This document shows positions 15,665 to 24,119 of a stretch of 64,000 nucleotides of DNA, piece after piece; within the stretch, counting starts at the first letter, position 1; every line of letters begins with the position of its first letter. Made by a program: the position numbers and the translations under genes. The notes under the pieces were generated by a model, which was not told the DNA's origin, ran no database searches, and saw nothing but the letters and a program-made list of their open reading frames with translations. The DNA is from Marinilabiliales bacterium (lineage in GTDB: Bacteria > Bacteroidota > Bacteroidia > Bacteroidales > SZUA-534). Location: the NCBI GenBank assembly GCA_003512955.1, contig DOTG01000003.1, positions 124,001 through 188,000 on the forward strand, in the 5' to 3' direction.

Positions 15665-18600
15665 TTTACAGTGTTCTCAATAATTTTAATTTCCTCTTGT
15701 GTCAAGTCGTAAAGTTGGTAAATCAAACGGTCTAACTTATCTTCAAGAGCCTGAGTATTTGCTAAATTGTTTTCCTTTTTGATTAAAAGAATCTCATCTA
15801 CTATTGATATAAAAACAGTTTCATTTGTTGGTAAAGCAATAGGAATTTGTGAAAGATAAGTTTTTGATAAATTTACTGTTAAATTTGATTCATTTGTAAA
15901 TTGCATTGTGTAAAACCAATTGATTAGCTTTGAGTTAAGGAGAGCTAAAATAAATTTAGTTTTGACTGGGCTATCATCTTTAAGAATAATGTTATTAATC
16001 GATTCTTTGTTGTAAAGGCTTTGATTATCGTATGCAGCTTTTAATGGCTTTGAGCCTCCTGTTATTCTTTGAACTAATATTTTCTCGGGAGTCTCGAAAA
16101 TTTCCTTAGTTCTCGCTCTGTGAAGCAATTTGTGGTCATAATTTAACCACTGTTTTACTTCTTTTATAAAATAAGAACCAATTTCTTTACCTTCTAAAAA
16201 AGGCTTCCAACCTTTTTTGTGAGTATTACTTACAACTTCCTCTTTATTTTTTGTTATCACAACACCAAATATCATTTCCTTGCAAATTGAACCTAATAGA
16301 ATATTTGACTTCAATTTTTTTACAAGGTTTTGAGAGTTTTTATTAAGATTAATTGCAATTACAAATTCATTATCAATTATTTCTTGCTTGCTTAATATAC
16401 CTGTATTAGAATCATTAATAATGTTAGTTTGAAAATCATTGTATTGACCTTTGGTGGCTGTAATTACGATTGCAGTAGTAACAGCATCATCAAAGACTTT
16501 ATCTCCAAAATCATAAATTGAATCGATTTTAGAATTTTTTACTAAATATTTTCTCGTTGAATCATAAGATGTTACTCTCAGAAAGGTATTTGGAATTATA
16601 AACCCAAAATGGGACGAGCTTTTTAAAACACTAAAAGCCCTTTCGATAAAAAGTGTAAACAGATTAACTTTACCACTTCCTGTTTCAAAATTGATTTTGA
16701 AAAATTTCTTCTCATTTTCGGAAATACCTTCGTTACCTCCAAAAACATAAGGCGGATTCCCAATCACAACATTAAAACCTATAAAATCGCCGTTATCGTC
16801 CAGCACTTCGGGAAACTCGAACCGCCATTCAAAAGCGTTTTCGTAAATTTTATTGCTTTTTATTTCTTCAATTTCTGCTTCCAGCTTTTGGGTTTCGGCG
16901 GTTAGTTTGGCAACTTTTGCGTTCCATTCGTCTTTTTCTTTTTTCGAGAGTTCGAAAAGCTGGCCTTGGTTGGTCATGCTAAATAATTCGCCATTTAATG
17001 CTCTCAGGCGTTTTGCTTTGGGGTCGTTCAGCGAAATTTCGCTACGGAAATTGGTTTTAATCTCGTTTATGAGCCTTTCCATTTCCCGCTTTTGCTCTTT
17101 GCTTTGAGCGTTCCGGTAGGTGTCCACGGCAAGGCGGTAACTGTCAATAGTCCATTTGCTCGCACTCTTTTTTAATGCTTGCTTTAAATCGGCATCGAGG
17201 GCAAAACGGCTAATCAGCGAGTTTCCGCATTTTATGTTTATGTCAATATTCGGAAGGGTTTCAAGTTCCGTTTCGTTTTTGTAGTATGCATTTTTCAAAA
17301 GCTCAATCCACAAACGCAAACGACAGATTTTAACAGAATTTGGGTTTAAGTCAACGCCAAACAAGCAGTTTTCAATAATGGTTTGCTTTTCGTGAAACAA
17401 GGTTTCCTGTATGCGCTGGCTTTCTTTGTTTTTTGGAATGTATTCAAATAATTCTCCATCTTCGTCCGTTACAATCAATTCATCGTTTACCACTTCAAAA
17501 TGATATTCTTTTAAACGTTTTCCGTCACGGTCTTGCAATATTTTAAGGTCGCTTTTTATAGCAATCATTTCATTGAGAGCCGAAACCAAAAAGTGTCCAG
17601 AGCCAACGGCAGGGTCACAAATTTTTAAATCGTTGATTATTTTGTTGGCTTCTTTTCGGTCTTCAATTTTATCGTAAAGCGAATCAATATCGGTACAATT
17701 CCAATTTTTGGTTTCATTGAATTTCTGAACCACAGCTTTACGGATGGTTTCACGGCACATATACATGGTTATAAAACCAGGTGTAAAGAATGAGCCATCT
17801 TTGTAACCGTTTATTTTTTCGAAAATCAATCCAAGAACCGAAGCATTGATAAGGGTTTTATTGTCTTCCTGTATTTCTTCGCTTCCTTCGCTGGCAAAAT
17901 CATAATCATTTAAAAACTCGAACAAATATTCAAGCGGGTTTATATTGCCTGTGCGTCTTTTACCTGTTGTATCTTTTAAAACGGTTTGCGAATAAATCGG
18001 AATGGTTTTGTCATTTCGTAACTGACTTATAAAAAGCGTGGAATGTTCAATTTCTGTAGGTTCAAAAAGCGAACTGTTCAAATAAGGGACTTTGGCAAAT
18101 AACGTTTTTACATCTTCGTTTCGCTCGTTTTGCTTGCGAGCAAGCACCTGAAAAAACAAGCTGTTTAAATCGTCATAATCCTTTATCTTATCGAAACTCA
18201 GAAACTCATATGATTTATCGCCTTTGTGGTAAGTAATTAATTGAGCTTCTAATAGTTTTAAAAACAAAATACGATTAATCCAAGTAATACTTAATTCAAG
18301 TCCAACATTGAAAAGTCGTTCATGTAAGTTTGAACCAAATTGGCTTGGGTTTTCAATCCGAGAAATTTTGTCAAGACTGTCTAACTGGATAATTGCATTT
18401 TCAAGAAATGAACCTGTATTTCGTTCGCCTTCTTTATTCCGCTCGATTAGTTTTTTACTTCCGTCTTTAGTTTCTGTTAATCCAATAATATGAAGCAATT
18501 CACCGTAAAAACGTTTATCAAGGCTGTTGCTATCGTTTGCGAATGGCAGTTTTAAAAGATGTTCGGGCGAAAGTAATTTGAATAAAGCGATAAGCTGATT

Positions 18601-19260
18601 ATCGTCCTTTTTATCGGCATTTCGCAATGGCTTTTCATAATCACGAATATCGAAATATGTAAACTCAATATCGTGCTTTATTTCTGCAATAAAAGGTTCG
18701 GCAACTTGCTTGTAGAAAAAATCTGTTTTAGTATCAGCCAATCGTCCGCATTCAAAGTCATTGAATTGTTTTACAAGGTTTTTGTTTTGGGCAAACAACC
18801 TATCAAAAAGCGTTGCATCAAATATGAACCATTCGTTAATATTAGTCGCAATCAGGTATTTTATCTCAATATTTTTCTGAGTAATCCGCTCTCTCAAATA
18901 ATACAAAACCAATTCTTGAAAAGCCTTAACGTTTACTTTGTTTTTTGTAAGCATTTCGGCTTTATTGGTCGGCTTTTTCGCTTCAATAATAACACCCACG
19001 GTGCCGGAGGCACTGTTTGTGTTATGTATTACAAGGTCGTTTCGACCTTTTGTATTTATAAAGTGATTTTGCTTGTAGTATGTATCTTTCAGGAAATCAG
19101 AAACAAGGTTTTTATGAAATTCTTCCGATTCATTGTCATTAATCCTGTCGAGAAGTTGGGATAAATTGGTCTTGAAACTCTCGATTTCAGTCCTGTTAGG
19201 TTTTACTTTCAGAAAGGCTTTGTTAAGTGCCTTCCGAGGTTTCAAGATTCGTATTTCCAT
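15661..19260 (-). CDS. Type IIG restriction-modification enzyme (Eco57I-like)
   Basis: A 1199-residue single-chain restriction and adenine-methylation enzyme. An N-terminal PD-(D/E)xK domain has D75 and E93-x-K95 (DLVIHN ... VGVIIEAKKP). A helical region follows. The N6-adenine methyltransferase has motif I DPAVGSGHF (549-557), GVDLNPNSVKICRLRLWIEL (635-654) and catalytic NPPY (835-838), with a coiled coil at about 770-805 inserted. The C-terminal third (about 880-1199) is a TaqI-type target-recognition domain ending with LSKTYLSQIPIALP. GC content falls abruptly just after NPPY (see findings). First gene of the coupled three-gene operon, with its own -7 box. Confidence 0.9.
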   Translation of the reverse strand: MEIRILKPRKALNKAFLKVKPNRTEIESFKTNLSQLLDRINDNESEEFHKNLVSDFLKDTYYKQNHFINTKGRNDLVIHNTNSASGTVGVIIEAKKPTNKAEMLTKNKVNVKAFQELVLYYLRERITQKNIEIKYLIATNINEWFIFDATLFDRLFAQNKNLVKQFNDFECGRLADTKTDFFYKQVAEPFIAEIKHDIEFTYFDIRDYEKPLRNADKKDDNQLIALFKLLSPEHLLKLPFANDSNSLDKRFYGELLHIIGLTETKDGSKKLIERNKEGERNTGSFLENAIIQLDSLDKISRIENPSQFGSNLHERLFNVGLELSITWINRILFLKLLEAQLITYHKGDKSYEFLSFDKIKDYDDLNSLFFQVLARKQNERNEDVKTLFAKVPYLNSSLFEPTEIEHSTLFISQLRNDKTIPIYSQTVLKDTTGKRRTGNINPLEYLFEFLNDYDFASEGSEEIQEDNKTLINASVLGLIFEKINGYKDGSFFTPGFITMYMCRETIRKAVVQKFNETKNWNCTDIDSLYDKIEDRKEANKIINDLKICDPAVGSGHFLVSALNEMIAIKSDLKILQDRDGKRLKEYHFEVVNDELIVTDEDGELFEYIPKNKESQRIQETLFHEKQTIIENCLFGVDLNPNSVKICRLRLWIELLKNAYYKNETELETLPNIDINIKCGNSLISRFALDADLKQALKKSASKWTIDSYRLAVDTYRNAQSKEQKREMERLINEIKTNFRSEISLNDPKAKRLRALNGELFSMTNQGQLFELSKKEKDEWNAKVAKLTAETQKLEAEIEEIKSNKIYENAFEWRFEFPEVLDDNGDFIGFNVVIGNPPYVFGGNEGISENEKKFFKINFETGSGKVNLFTLFIERAFSVLKSSSHFGFIIPNTFLRVTSYDSTRKYLVKNSKIDSIYDFGDKVFDDAVTTAIVITATKGQYNDFQTNIINDSNTGILSKQEIIDNEFVIAINLNKNSQNLVKKLKSNILLGSICKEMIFGVVITKNKEEVVSNTHKKGWKPFLEGKEIGSYFIKEVKQWLNYDHKLLHRARTKEIFETPEKILVQRITGGSKPLKAAYDNQSLYNKESINNIILKDDSPVKTKFILALLNSKLINWFYTMQFTNESNLTVNLSKTYLSQIPIALPTNETVFISIVDEILLIKKENNLANTQALEDKLDRLIYQLYDLTQEEIKIIENTVK

Positions 19261-19298
19261 TAATCAAAAATCTGTTTAAATGTTAATTAATATCCACA

Positions 19299-19306
19299 CA
19301 AATATA
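19299..19306 (-). promoter_or_regulatory. -7 element of the defence operon promoter
   Basis: TATATTTG on the minus strand is an exact TAnnTTTG match 38 bases before the ATG of the type IIG gene. No promoter-like site was seen between the three genes. Confidence 0.5.
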
Positions 19307-19343
19307 CAATTATCCATGGGTGTACCGATAATGAAACGACTCT

Positions 19344-19480
19344 TTTGCAAACATCGGTTGTATGTTGGCTTGTGCGGTTTGCAAATTACCTGACAACGGG
19401 TTTAAATCATATGTTGAAGCGAGCTACAACCTTTCGAAAAACCTCAGAAAACCCTTATTGGCTATATCGTGCTAGGCGAC
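19344..19480 (+). repeat. Right boundary repeat of the defence cassette, with inverted repeat
   Basis: Nine-base arms TTTGCAAAC (19344-19352) and GTTTGCAAA (19377-19385) enclose a loop with TGTTGGCTTGTGC. About 85 bases on are GAGCTACAACC and AAACCCTTATTGGCTATA, ending in CGTGCTAGGCGACAG. The two blocks match the left copy at 14036-14175 in order, spacing and orientation. Confidence 0.5.
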
Positions 19481-19488
19481 AGTCCTTT

Positions 19489-21036
19489 TTATTCATCATC
19501 ATTTTCATTTATTAATTCGTTGTCTTGCTCAATTTCAATTGATTCACCTAATAAGGCTACTGTTTGTTCTTGTGGCAATTCTTGAACTGTTCTCAACTTA
19601 CGTTCAATGGCTCTTGACCTTACGCCAGCTTTGTCAATAACATTTGTAGCTTGTTGCAGTTTCTTTTTGGTTTGCTCCAAAACAGTTCCAAAATTACCAA
19701 ACTCAGTTTTAACTGCTCCAAGAATTTCCCATACTTCGCTTGACCTTTTCTCAATTGCCAATGTTTTAAAGCCCATTTGTAAACTACTTAGAAATGCAAC
19801 TAAATTAGTCGGACCAACAACAGTAATTTTAAAATCCCTCTGTAAAAATTCAAAAAGTCCGGTCCGTCTGAGAATTTCCGCATATAATCCTTCGGTAGGA
19901 ACAAACATTATTGCAAAATCTGTTGTGATTGGTGGATTAATGTATTTATCCTTTATATCCTTTGCATTCTTTTTAATTGAATTTTCAAATTGTTTTGAAA
20001 TTGCTTCTACGTCTTTTGGATTCAAATTAGTAATATTATCGTATGCCTCTATTAATCTTTGATAATCTTCATTTGGAAATTTAGAGTCAATTGGTAACAA
20101 TAGTGACTTATCATCATTGTTTTTACCGGGGAGTTTAATCACATATTCCACTCTTTCTTGAGTGCTATCTTTGACAATAGTATTTTGTTCATATTGTTCT
20201 GGAGAAAGGATTTGTTCAAGAATAGCTCCTAGTTGAATTTCGCCCAAATTTCCTCTTGTTTTTACATTTGTCAAAACTTTTTTCAAGTCCCCAACTCCAG
20301 ATGCTAGAGTCTGCATCTCGCCTAGACCTTTATGAACCTGTTCAAGTCTTTCACTGATTAGTTTAAAGGATTCATTAAATCTTTTTTCAACAGTTTCTTG
20401 AAGCTTCTCATCAACTGTTTTACGCATCTCTTCAAGCTTTTTATTATTATCATCTTGCAGACTCTTAAGTTTTCCTTCTACAGTGTCCCGAATCTCTTTA
20501 AGTTTAGTTTCAGTTTCTTTTCTGACGTTTTCTTGTCTATTTACAAGGTCTTCAAATTTCTGTTTTTGAAGGTCATTAAAGTCTTTAACATTTTGCGAGA
20601 ATTTATCTTCAAAAGATTTTAAAGAATTTGTTTGTTCAGTTCTATTTTCTTTTGATGATTTTTCAAGTTGTCCTTGAAGGTTCTTTGTCTTCTCATCAAT
20701 TGACTTTATAAGGTCAGCAAGCTGATTTGAGAAAGTTTCAAATTGATTCTTTTGGGCATTCGATAAATCAGTAACCGTTTTTGTTAAATTCTCACCTAAC
20801 AATTTAAACGAATTGTTTAATTCTTCTCGGTTGTCTTTGAATGATTTTTGGGTTTCATCTCTACTTCTACTGAACTCATCTCTTATTAGTGGGTCTAACC
20901 TTGAGAGGTCTGAATCAATTTTGATAAGTTTTGATTTTAATACTTCACTATTGTCTGTAACCCTTTTTGTCACAGTCAACCATATATTGATTATTACTAA
21001 AACTATCAATACGATTATTAAAATTGTCTCTGTCAT
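19489..21036 (-). CDS. rmuC: DNA recombination protein RmuC
   Basis: A 515-residue protein with one N-terminal transmembrane helix (ILIIVLIVLVIINIWLTV), a long coiled coil (about 30-240, rich in Lys/Glu/Asn heptads) and the RmuC nuclease-like domain (LGEIQLGAILEQILSPEQYE, LLLPIDSKFPNEDYQRL, FVPTEGLYAEILR, GPTNLVAFLSSLQMGF). RmuC limits DNA rearrangement at short inverted repeats in E. coli and has a PD-(D/E)xK-like fold. It is usually a stand-alone chromosomal gene. Here it lies 228 bp upstream of the R-M gene, separated from it by the right boundary repeat. Confidence 0.93.
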   Translation of the reverse strand: MTETILIIVLIVLVIINIWLTVTKRVTDNSEVLKSKLIKIDSDLSRLDPLIRDEFSRSRDETQKSFKDNREELNNSFKLLGENLTKTVTDLSNAQKNQFETFSNQLADLIKSIDEKTKNLQGQLEKSSKENRTEQTNSLKSFEDKFSQNVKDFNDLQKQKFEDLVNRQENVRKETETKLKEIRDTVEGKLKSLQDDNNKKLEEMRKTVDEKLQETVEKRFNESFKLISERLEQVHKGLGEMQTLASGVGDLKKVLTNVKTRGNLGEIQLGAILEQILSPEQYEQNTIVKDSTQERVEYVIKLPGKNNDDKSLLLPIDSKFPNEDYQRLIEAYDNITNLNPKDVEAISKQFENSIKKNAKDIKDKYINPPITTDFAIMFVPTEGLYAEILRRTGLFEFLQRDFKITVVGPTNLVAFLSSLQMGFKTLAIEKRSSEVWEILGAVKTEFGNFGTVLEQTKKKLQQATNVIDKAGVRSRAIERKLRTVQELPQEQTVALLGESIEIEQDNELINENDDE

Positions 21037-21192
21037 AATTTATAGTTGTAGTGTCTCTGTCTTTTTTTAAGTTGCCTCCAAGCGGTATATTTTATAAGTA
21101 GTGTATATTTCGTAATACTCTCCAAATCGTTCCAAATTTGAAGCGGTTTACAAAGCTTTGTATTTTCCCTGCCATTACTTATAAAAAGTAAT

Positions 21193-21603
21193 TTAGGGTT
21201 TTAGTTTTACCATTTGTTTCCTTAATCTGAATCCCAAAATTATTATCATTATTGTTAGAAAAATCATAAAAAGGCAAACAGTTATGTAAGAGGCAATCAT
21301 TGTATTATATTCTACATTTTTTAACCCATAAGTAATAATTGCATTTGTACTCTTTTTTATTTGATGAATCATTTCTGGCAAAAATATTAATGAAATAATT
21401 ACAGAACCGATGGTTAAAGGTATTTGTTTGGCTTTAAAAATCGTCTTAGCCGATTTGTAAGATTTTATATTATCCGCAGAGTGTAATTTAGGGGTTATTT
21501 CCAATACTTCTTTAACAGAAGGGTAAAAGAATCCAAATAATGCAGTTAGTATTGCTAAAAGAATACTTGCAGAAGATAATAAATTAGGTAATTCATTTTC
21601 CAT
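21193..21603 (-). CDS. Small three-TM membrane protein of unknown function
   Basis: A 136-residue protein with hydrophobic segments at about 10-27 (ASILLAILTALFGFFYP), 63-80 (IPLTIGSVIISLIFLP) and 103-125 (ASYITVCLFMIFLTIMIIIL), and a basic C terminus. The start overlaps the stop of the upstream gene as TAATG, so the two are coupled. I recognise no family. In an accessory region next to defence genes, a membrane protein behind a cytosolic partner could be a membrane effector, but nothing in the sequence proves it. Confidence 0.6.
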   Translation of the reverse strand: MENELPNLLSSASILLAILTALFGFFYPSVKEVLEITPKLHSADNIKSYKSAKTIFKAKQIPLTIGSVIISLIFLPEMIHQIKKSTNAIITYGLKNVEYNTMIASYITVCLFMIFLTIMIIILGFRLRKQMVKLKP

Positions 21604-22175
21604 TAGTTTTCAATTTCGATATTAAAGTACACACAAAGATTTTCATAAGAAGAAGGCTGTATAATGTATGTTGAAATTGTACCTCTTTCTTTTTCAATAA
21701 TTGGCAAACTTGTGTCCATATTTCCTAATATTTTATTCAATTCATCTTTGAAAAACTGATTTTGAATTGACAGTCTATAAAAATCAAGGTTTTCATCTTT
21801 TATGATATTTTGAACCTGTTCCTTCAGGGATGAAGATATGGTTTCTTTTAAATCATATTGATATTTGGACATGATAGACCGGACAATTGCACGACTTTCT
21901 GTAGCTGTTATTTGAAACAAGTCGCATATTTTTTGTTCGTCAGGTATTTTACCTTCAAAGTAATATGAAATGAGATTAAAAAGTCGAAACTCTAAAATAT
22001 CTCTGCCACGAGTAAAAACTTTTTGTCCAATTACCATTTTTCGTATCTCTTCAAAAGCCGAACGAGATAATTTATTTAACTTGTCATTTAGTTTGGCTTC
22101 AGTATCACAATGCAATATTGATTTCAATAATTCTTTTTCTGAATTCTCGAAGTTTAATTCAAATTTTATTTCCAT
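21603..22175 (-). CDS. Unknown cytosolic protein coupled to a membrane protein
   Basis: A 190-residue charged, mostly helical protein without signal or membrane segment. The middle contains a helix-turn-helix-like stretch (DEQKICDLFQITATESRAIV), and the end is strand-rich (GTISTYIIQPSSYENLCVYF). No family recognised. It is the first gene of a two-gene unit with the three-TM protein (1-base overlap). AT-rich like its neighbours, suggesting recent transfer. Confidence 0.6.
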   Translation of the reverse strand: MEIKFELNFENSEKELLKSILHCDTEAKLNDKLNKLSRSAFEEIRKMVIGQKVFTRGRDILEFRLFNLISYYFEGKIPDEQKICDLFQITATESRAIVRSIMSKYQYDLKETISSSLKEQVQNIIKDENLDFYRLSIQNQFFKDELNKILGNMDTSLPIIEKERGTISTYIIQPSSYENLCVYFNIEIEN

Positions 22176-22475
22176 AATTTTCTGTGTATTAATTTAGTCA
22201 GACTTATATAAATTCATTTTAGTCATTATATCAAAGTGTCAGAATTTTCAGTCTCAATATTTTTTTCTTTTTTTCATTTCTAATAAATCTTGAATTTCAT
22301 TTTGTTTCAGAATGACTCAAACTATCATCCCCCCAATTAATTGTCCCTCTCTATTCATATCTTACAATAAACTCCATCCCCTTCCCTCCCCAAAACCCCC
22401 ACCACCCTCAACACACAGTCTCGGGCAGCGGGGATGTTCTTTTAATCAGTAACCAAAAAAAACACAGCTTATAAT
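22176..22475. other. Intergenic spacer
   Basis: No gene. AT-rich near the unknown pair, then a C-rich, low-complexity tract (about 22325-22410, runs of CCCC/CCACC) that marks the right end of the AT-rich accessory region. No clear promoter or terminator seen. Confidence 0.5.
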
Positions 22476-23186
22476 CTATTTCGTTTCACTGGCTGGAGCG
22501 GTACCGGTGCCGTTGCCTTTGTCGGTTTTGGTGCTGTGGCTTTCGCTTATGGCCATGGCATTTTCAAAGGCGTTGTAAAACTCAGCCTTCTTGGTCCTCC
22601 AGGGGTTCACCTTTTCACGTATGGCCTCCTTCAGCAGGGTATCAATGGCCTCGCAGCTTTCGCCCAGGTTTTCGGTTATCTGTTTGCTTTTTCCCTGGGC
22701 ATTTTTAGGGGCCGGCAACGATTGGTCAAAAGCATCAATCCTTTCTTTAAAAGTAACAATCTCGCTGTCGGTTACATAAGGCTCCAGCTTGCCCGGGTAT
22801 TTGGCGGCTGTTTGGTGCACAAAGGCGGCAAAGGTATGCAGGCTCCGGTCGCGCATGGCTTTTAATTTCGATGGGCTTGCCCGCAGCTCCTTTTTCACCA
22901 GCACCAGGGCGGCATCGCCACTATGGGCGGCGTAAGCAATCAGCGCCGGTGCAATTTCCGTTACCTGTTCCTCAATCTGTTTACGTGTGGCATTTTTCTG
23001 CCGGGTAATGGGGGTGCTTTTCTCGCTCTGTTGCAGGGCAAACCCTTTGCCCTCGCTCAGCAATGCCACCAAACGGGCATCAAGGTCAGTAAGGCCGGGG
23101 GTAACCTGTACCACATCGGCAAAACGGGTGAATACCTGGTGTACGGCATCGCCCCGTTTTAATACAAATTCTTGTTTTTTGTTCAT
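22476..23186 (-). CDS. Hypothetical helical protein
   Basis: A 236-residue soluble, Ala/Lys/Glu-rich helical protein (MNKKQEFVLKRGDAVHQVF; EQVTEIAPALIAYAAHSGDA; FENAMAISES) with a disordered Ser/Thr/Gly tail. Clearly richer in G+C than the accessory genes to its left, so it probably belongs to a different unit. Downstream is a C-rich spacer and upstream a 900-bp repeat-rich spacer. No known domain recognised; it resembles orphan proteins of Bacteroidota that sit alone amid repeats. Confidence 0.7.
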   Translation of the reverse strand: MNKKQEFVLKRGDAVHQVFTRFADVVQVTPGLTDLDARLVALLSEGKGFALQQSEKSTPITRQKNATRKQIEEQVTEIAPALIAYAAHSGDAALVLVKKELRASPSKLKAMRDRSLHTFAAFVHQTAAKYPGKLEPYVTDSEIVTFKERIDAFDQSLPAPKNAQGKSKQITENLGESCEAIDTLLKEAIREKVNPWRTKKAEFYNAFENAMAISESHSTKTDKGNGTGTAPASETK

Positions 23187-23545
23187 CGGTCAATTATTTA
23201 ATGGTAAATAACTACAGTGGCATAAAAATATAAAAAAATATACATACCGTGCAATACCCTTCTTGCACTAACGGGTACCAAAATAATTAACAATGATGTT
23301 AAATACAGGCTGTAACCCTTATTACATAAAGGTTTTGGGTGTTGAAAAAAATTTACTTTGCTGTAATTTTTTTTTAGCTGAATGTCAGTAATTTGTTATT
23401 CATTTACCCGGAAAACAACTATTTAAATCCGCCCTCCCACCTGTGGGGGATGAAACAAAACCTTATCCTGCAACGCTGGGATTAGGGTAACCTATTTTTG
23501 TTTTATAACGGGTGCCGGGTTATTTGTTGTCAGGTTACAGGGTTG

Positions 23546-23797
23546 CACCTATTTAGAAGTTGTCAGAAGTCATTTAGGTGTCGTCAGCAGTCATTTGGAA
23601 CTTGTCAGATGTTATCTGGAAGTCGTAAGAAGTCATTTGGAAGTTGTAAGCAGTCATTTGGAACCCGTAAGAAGTCATTTGGAAGTTGTAAGCAGTTATT
23701 TGGAACTTGTCAGAGGTCATCCGGAAGTTGTTAGATGTCATTTGGAAATTGTAAGCAATCATTTGGAACTTATCAAAGGTTATCCGGAAGTTGTCAA
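23546..23797. repeat. Twelve tandem 21-bp repeats
   Basis: Exactly 252 bp in register, consensus near AAGTCATTTGGAAGTTGTAAG. Units 5 and 7 are identical. Units alternate between a GGAAG and a GGAAC form, and units 8-9 resemble units 11-12, which points to growth by larger blocks. The core GGAA is the most constant part; changes are mainly C/T transitions spread over all codon positions. Confidence 0.92.
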
Positions 23798-23983
23798 TCG
23801 AGCATTTCTAAAACCCTCTTAATTTCTTAATGGTTCATTGTAAAAACCGACCAGAGGCCGGTGTTACATTCTTCGCGTCTTAGCGGCTTGGCGGGAAGGA
23901 TTCCCCCCAAACCCCTAAAAGGGGCTTTAACAACAGCCCGGATTTAGAACCCGTGCTTTTGGTACAAATCCCTGCTACAACGG

Positions 23984-24020
23984 ATAAACCTGTCAGGGTT
24001 TAGAACCCTGACAGGTTTAT
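23984..24020. repeat. Perfect 17-bp-arm palindrome (REP-like)
   Basis: ATAAACCTGTCAGGGTT (23984-24000), spacer TAG, then AACCCTGACAGGTTTAT (24004-24020). It is far from any gene end (104 bp from the sucB stop) and has no long T-run, so a dispersed palindromic element fits better than a terminator. Confidence 0.8.
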
Positions 24021-24068
24021 GGTGCAGAAATCATTAGTTCATTAGCTAATGGCTCATGAGCTCATGGT

Positions 24069-24119
24069 CTCGTATCTCTAAATCTCTTGTCTGAAATCTT
24101 GATACTAACTACTTGATAC
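24069..24119 (-). repeat. Dispersed repeat, GTATCAAGA family
   Basis: On the minus strand it contains AGTATCAAGATTTCAGACAA, then GAGATTTAGAGATACGAG. Related copies lie at 53956-53996, 54233-54277 and 63961-64000. Confidence 0.7.

Noticed and set aside
23546..23797. CRISPR array
   Set aside because: The units are contiguous without spacers, only 21 bp long, and there are no cas genes in the window.
23498..23822. Open frames on both strands across the tandem repeats (60-80 codons)
   Set aside because: They exist only because the 21-bp unit has seven codons and no stop; substitutions hit all codon positions and there is no ribosome site.
23870..23930. Gene or RNA around CTTCGCGTCTTAGCGGCTTG and CCCCTAAAAGGGG
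   Set aside because: No ORF or cloverleaf; it looks like a common spacer sequence and a short hairpin, without further support.
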